A DNA stretch of 7,493 bases from RYN-428 sp035695715 (GTDB lineage Bacteria; Planctomycetota; Phycisphaerae; Tepidisphaerales; Tepidisphaeraceae): assembly GCA_035695715.1 (NCBI GenBank), contig DASRRM010000315.1:1-7493 (forward strand). The letters are read 5' to 3'. The translations under genes and the position numbers were made by a program. Shown piece by piece: positions 6,540 through 7,493 of the stretch. Each line of letters opens with the position of its first letter. Positions within the stretch are counted from its first letter, which is position 1. A model generated the notes under the pieces. That model had not been told where the DNA came from. It saw only the letters and a program-made list of their open reading frames with translations, and searched no databases.

Positions 6540-6784
6540 GAGGATCTCCTTGAAATGTCGAAAGTGAATGCAGCCAGCGAGTGTCGGAACTACGGGAGCT
6601 GGCTGAAGTCCCAATGGATTCGCGGTGCATGAAGCAGCATGATTCTCGCCGCGCGTCCCGGCAAGAACTTTCATCTCTGTATGAGAGTCGCGGCCGTGAT
6701 ATGCATTGAGATGGTAAGCGACCCCATGGATCAGTGCCGTCGGCCTGTGTTGGCCGCCCGCTTATAATAGACGGCCTTTGGCGA
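6540..6784. other. 245-bp gap with possible leader or promoter of the downstream genes
   Basis: This is the longest non-coding stretch upstream of the MGYTHYW gene, and no frame in it has a ribosome-binding site. Just after the DUF2997 stop it holds ATAATA at 6764-6769 (TATTAT on the minus strand), a possible -10, but I see no acceptable -35 at the right distance. A small stem (CGGCC at 6741-6745, GGCCG at 6752-6756) lies inside an outer pair (GCCGTC 6736-6741, GACGGC 6770-6775) and has no T-run. A minus-strand start here would give the MGYTHYW gene an untranslated leader of about 200 bases. Confidence 0.3.
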
Positions 6785-6973
6785 CTACCGCTGCTCCAGC
6801 CGCTGTGGTTCGGTGGCTTGTTGGTGGAACTCTGCCGTGAGTTGCTCGCCGGTGGTTTCACCGAGTGCCCGCTCAACAAACTTGCTGGCATCGCGGCACG
6901 ATGAACCGGTGAAACCCTTGGTCTGCACGGTGCTTTGGCCTTGCGGGTCGATGATGATCTCAATGGTCTTCAA
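6785..6973 (-). CDS. DUF2997 family small protein
   Basis: This is a 62-aa protein with a TTG start at 6973 that overlaps the stop of the DUF1257 gene as TTGA; AGGAGG lies six bases upstream, which fixes this start. It begins KTIEIIIDPQG, a beta-hairpin-like opening, followed by the family block TKGFTGSSCRDASKFVERAL (18-37) with Cys26, and ends in a charged, Gln-rich helix. DUF2997 proteins are known mainly as small partners encoded beside DUF1257/Ycf35 genes in cyanobacteria and Planctomycetes; their function is not established. The overlap argues for co-production with the DUF1257 protein and probably a physical complex. Confidence 0.9.
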   Translation of the reverse strand: MKTIEIIIDPQGQSTVQTKGFTGSSCRDASKFVERALGETTGEQLTAEFHQQATEPQRLEQR

Positions 6974-7341
6974 GCTGCACCTCCTGCCACCTGGATGACA
7001 AGTTTGATTGAGCCGTTGGACAGGGCTTGCTCGGTGACGCTGTGACCGACGCGGCGGGCTTCGGCTTTCGCCTTTTCCACCGCATAGGCCTGGAGAAGCT
7101 TGTCCAGCTCTTCCTGTTGGCCCCAGGCACCTCCGTAGTTGTCGAATTTCACTTCGCCGCTTTGGATGTCGGCGACGACGGGGTAGTTCCAGCCCGGGAG
7201 GTTTATTATCTGCCCGGTTACTTGCGATGAGAATAGTGTGGCCGTGCCCTGCACGGGCGGCTCCAGCCCCAGCCGCCGACAGGCGGCGGACAGCGCCGCC
7301 GGGTCGGTGACTTTGGTTTTGATGCTGACGATGTGGGACAT
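6970..7341 (-). CDS. DUF1257 (Ycf35) family protein
   Basis: This is a 123-aa protein. The ATG at 7341 has AGGAGG seven bases upstream; the in-frame ATG at 7437 would read through another gene's end. The start MSHIVSIKTKVTD is the family hallmark, followed by LPGWNYPVV (48-56), DNYGGAWGQ (67-75) and a helix LLQAYAVEKAKAEARRVGHS (82-101). Ycf35 is encoded in some algal plastids and in cyanobacteria and Planctomycetes; no biochemical activity is known to me. Its presence in the same gene run as a Ycf46-type ATPase and DUF2997 supports a shared pathway. It follows the preceding gene's stop by 25 bp. Confidence 0.93.
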   Translation of the reverse strand: MSHIVSIKTKVTDPAALSAACRRLGLEPPVQGTATLFSSQVTGQIINLPGWNYPVVADIQSGEVKFDNYGGAWGQQEELDKLLQAYAVEKAKAEARRVGHSVTEQALSNGSIKLVIQVAGGAA

Positions 7342-7344
7342 CGA

Positions 7345-7357
7345 AAAACCTCCTAAG
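7345..7357 (-). promoter_or_regulatory. Ribosome-binding site of the DUF1257 gene
   Basis: On the minus strand this reads TTAGGAGGTTTTT ahead of CG and the ATG, a near-perfect Shine-Dalgarno with ideal spacing. It decides the MSHIV start over the upstream in-frame ATG. AGGAG/GGAGG sites of similar strength precede most genes in this window. Confidence 0.8.
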
Positions 7358-7366
7358 TAAGTACGA

Positions 7367-7492
7367 CTAAGTTTTTCCGAATGTTTTTCTGATGTTTTTT
7401 TTGACGACGGATACTTTGAGGTCTGGATGCTCAGCAAAGTCTTTCAATGCCGCCTCGACTTGGATGGTGAACTGCCTGAGGTTGGAGAACAG
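7367..7492 (-). CDS. C-terminal end of an unidentified protein, cut by the window edge
   Basis: On the minus strand one frame is open from the window edge to a TAG at 7367-7369 and gives 41 residues. It starts LFSNLRQFTIQVEAALKDF and ends in the strongly basic KKNIRKTFGKT. The other two frames on this strand are interrupted. The stop lies 25 bp before the DUF1257 ATG, the spacing of operon neighbours, which makes a real gene end likely. The lysine-rich tail could contact nucleic acid or acidic lipids, but the fragment is too short to name a family. Confidence 0.6.
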   Translation of the reverse strand: MFSNLRQFTIQVEAALKDFAEHPDLKVSVVKKNIRKTFGKT

Positions 7493-7493
7493 G

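Noticed and set aside
6763..6768. Exact TATAAT on the plus strand
   Set aside because: There is no suitable -35 at 16-18 bases and no plus-strand gene downstream; an isolated -10 match is weak evidence of a promoter.
6736..6775. Stem-forming repeat after the DUF2997 stop considered as a terminator
   Set aside because: The stems are short (5-6 bp), the outer pair is widely spaced, and no T-run follows on the minus strand.
6394..6963. Minus-strand open frame of 189 codons spanning DUF2997, the gap and the MGYTHYW gene
   Set aside because: It overlaps two recognised families out of frame, has no ribosome-binding site, and is Ser/Arg-rich like other shadow frames.
1..7493. CRISPR array, tRNA or rRNA
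   Set aside because: I found no regularly spaced direct repeats and no tRNA or rRNA signatures by eye on either strand.

Overview
The window is GC-rich and gene-dense, and its protein families look most like those of Planctomycetes. This lineage call is inferred from recognised protein families and GC content, not from a marker gene. All complete genes lie on the minus strand, so transcription runs from the right edge (about 7493) to the left edge (about 130). Nearly every gene has a strong AGGAG-type ribosome-binding site. Several gene pairs overlap by four bases (TTGA, GTGA, ATGA), the layout of a translationally coupled operon.

In transcription order the genes are: the C-terminal end of an unidentified basic protein (7367-7492); a DUF1257/Ycf35-family protein (6970-7341); a DUF2997 protein (6785-6973, TTG start); a gap of about 245 bp; an 'MGYTHYW'-type small protein (6051-6539); a DNA sliding-clamp (DnaN beta) domain-like protein with a Pro-rich basic tail (5159-6001); a Ycf46-type AAA+ ATPase (3625-5124); a 208-bp gap holding a perfect 13-bp inverted repeat followed by a short T-run, probably a terminator or attenuator; a 332-aa helical protein resembling the DUF3150 type (2418-3416); a 91-aa conserved hypothetical protein (2146-2421, GTG start); a 393-aa membrane-anchored protein with a glycine-rich hydrophobic hairpin (897-2078); and a 257-aa exported or membrane-tethered helical-repeat protein (127-900).

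The left edge carries the last 46 codons of an IS5-type transposase on the plus strand. Its stop codon falls at the apparent element/host junction. The final codons of the 257-aa gene lie inside the IS end, so the insertion appears to have replaced the native C-terminus of the last operon gene.

Taken together, this looks like a multi-protein accessory system of unknown function. It has an AAA+ motor (Ycf46-like), Ycf35/DUF2997 partners, a clamp-like protein suggesting a DNA link, a long helical partner of the motor, and two envelope proteins. The families can be recognised, but to my knowledge the assembled system has no established function. Any role (DNA-linked conflict or defence, envelope remodelling, stress response) is inference.
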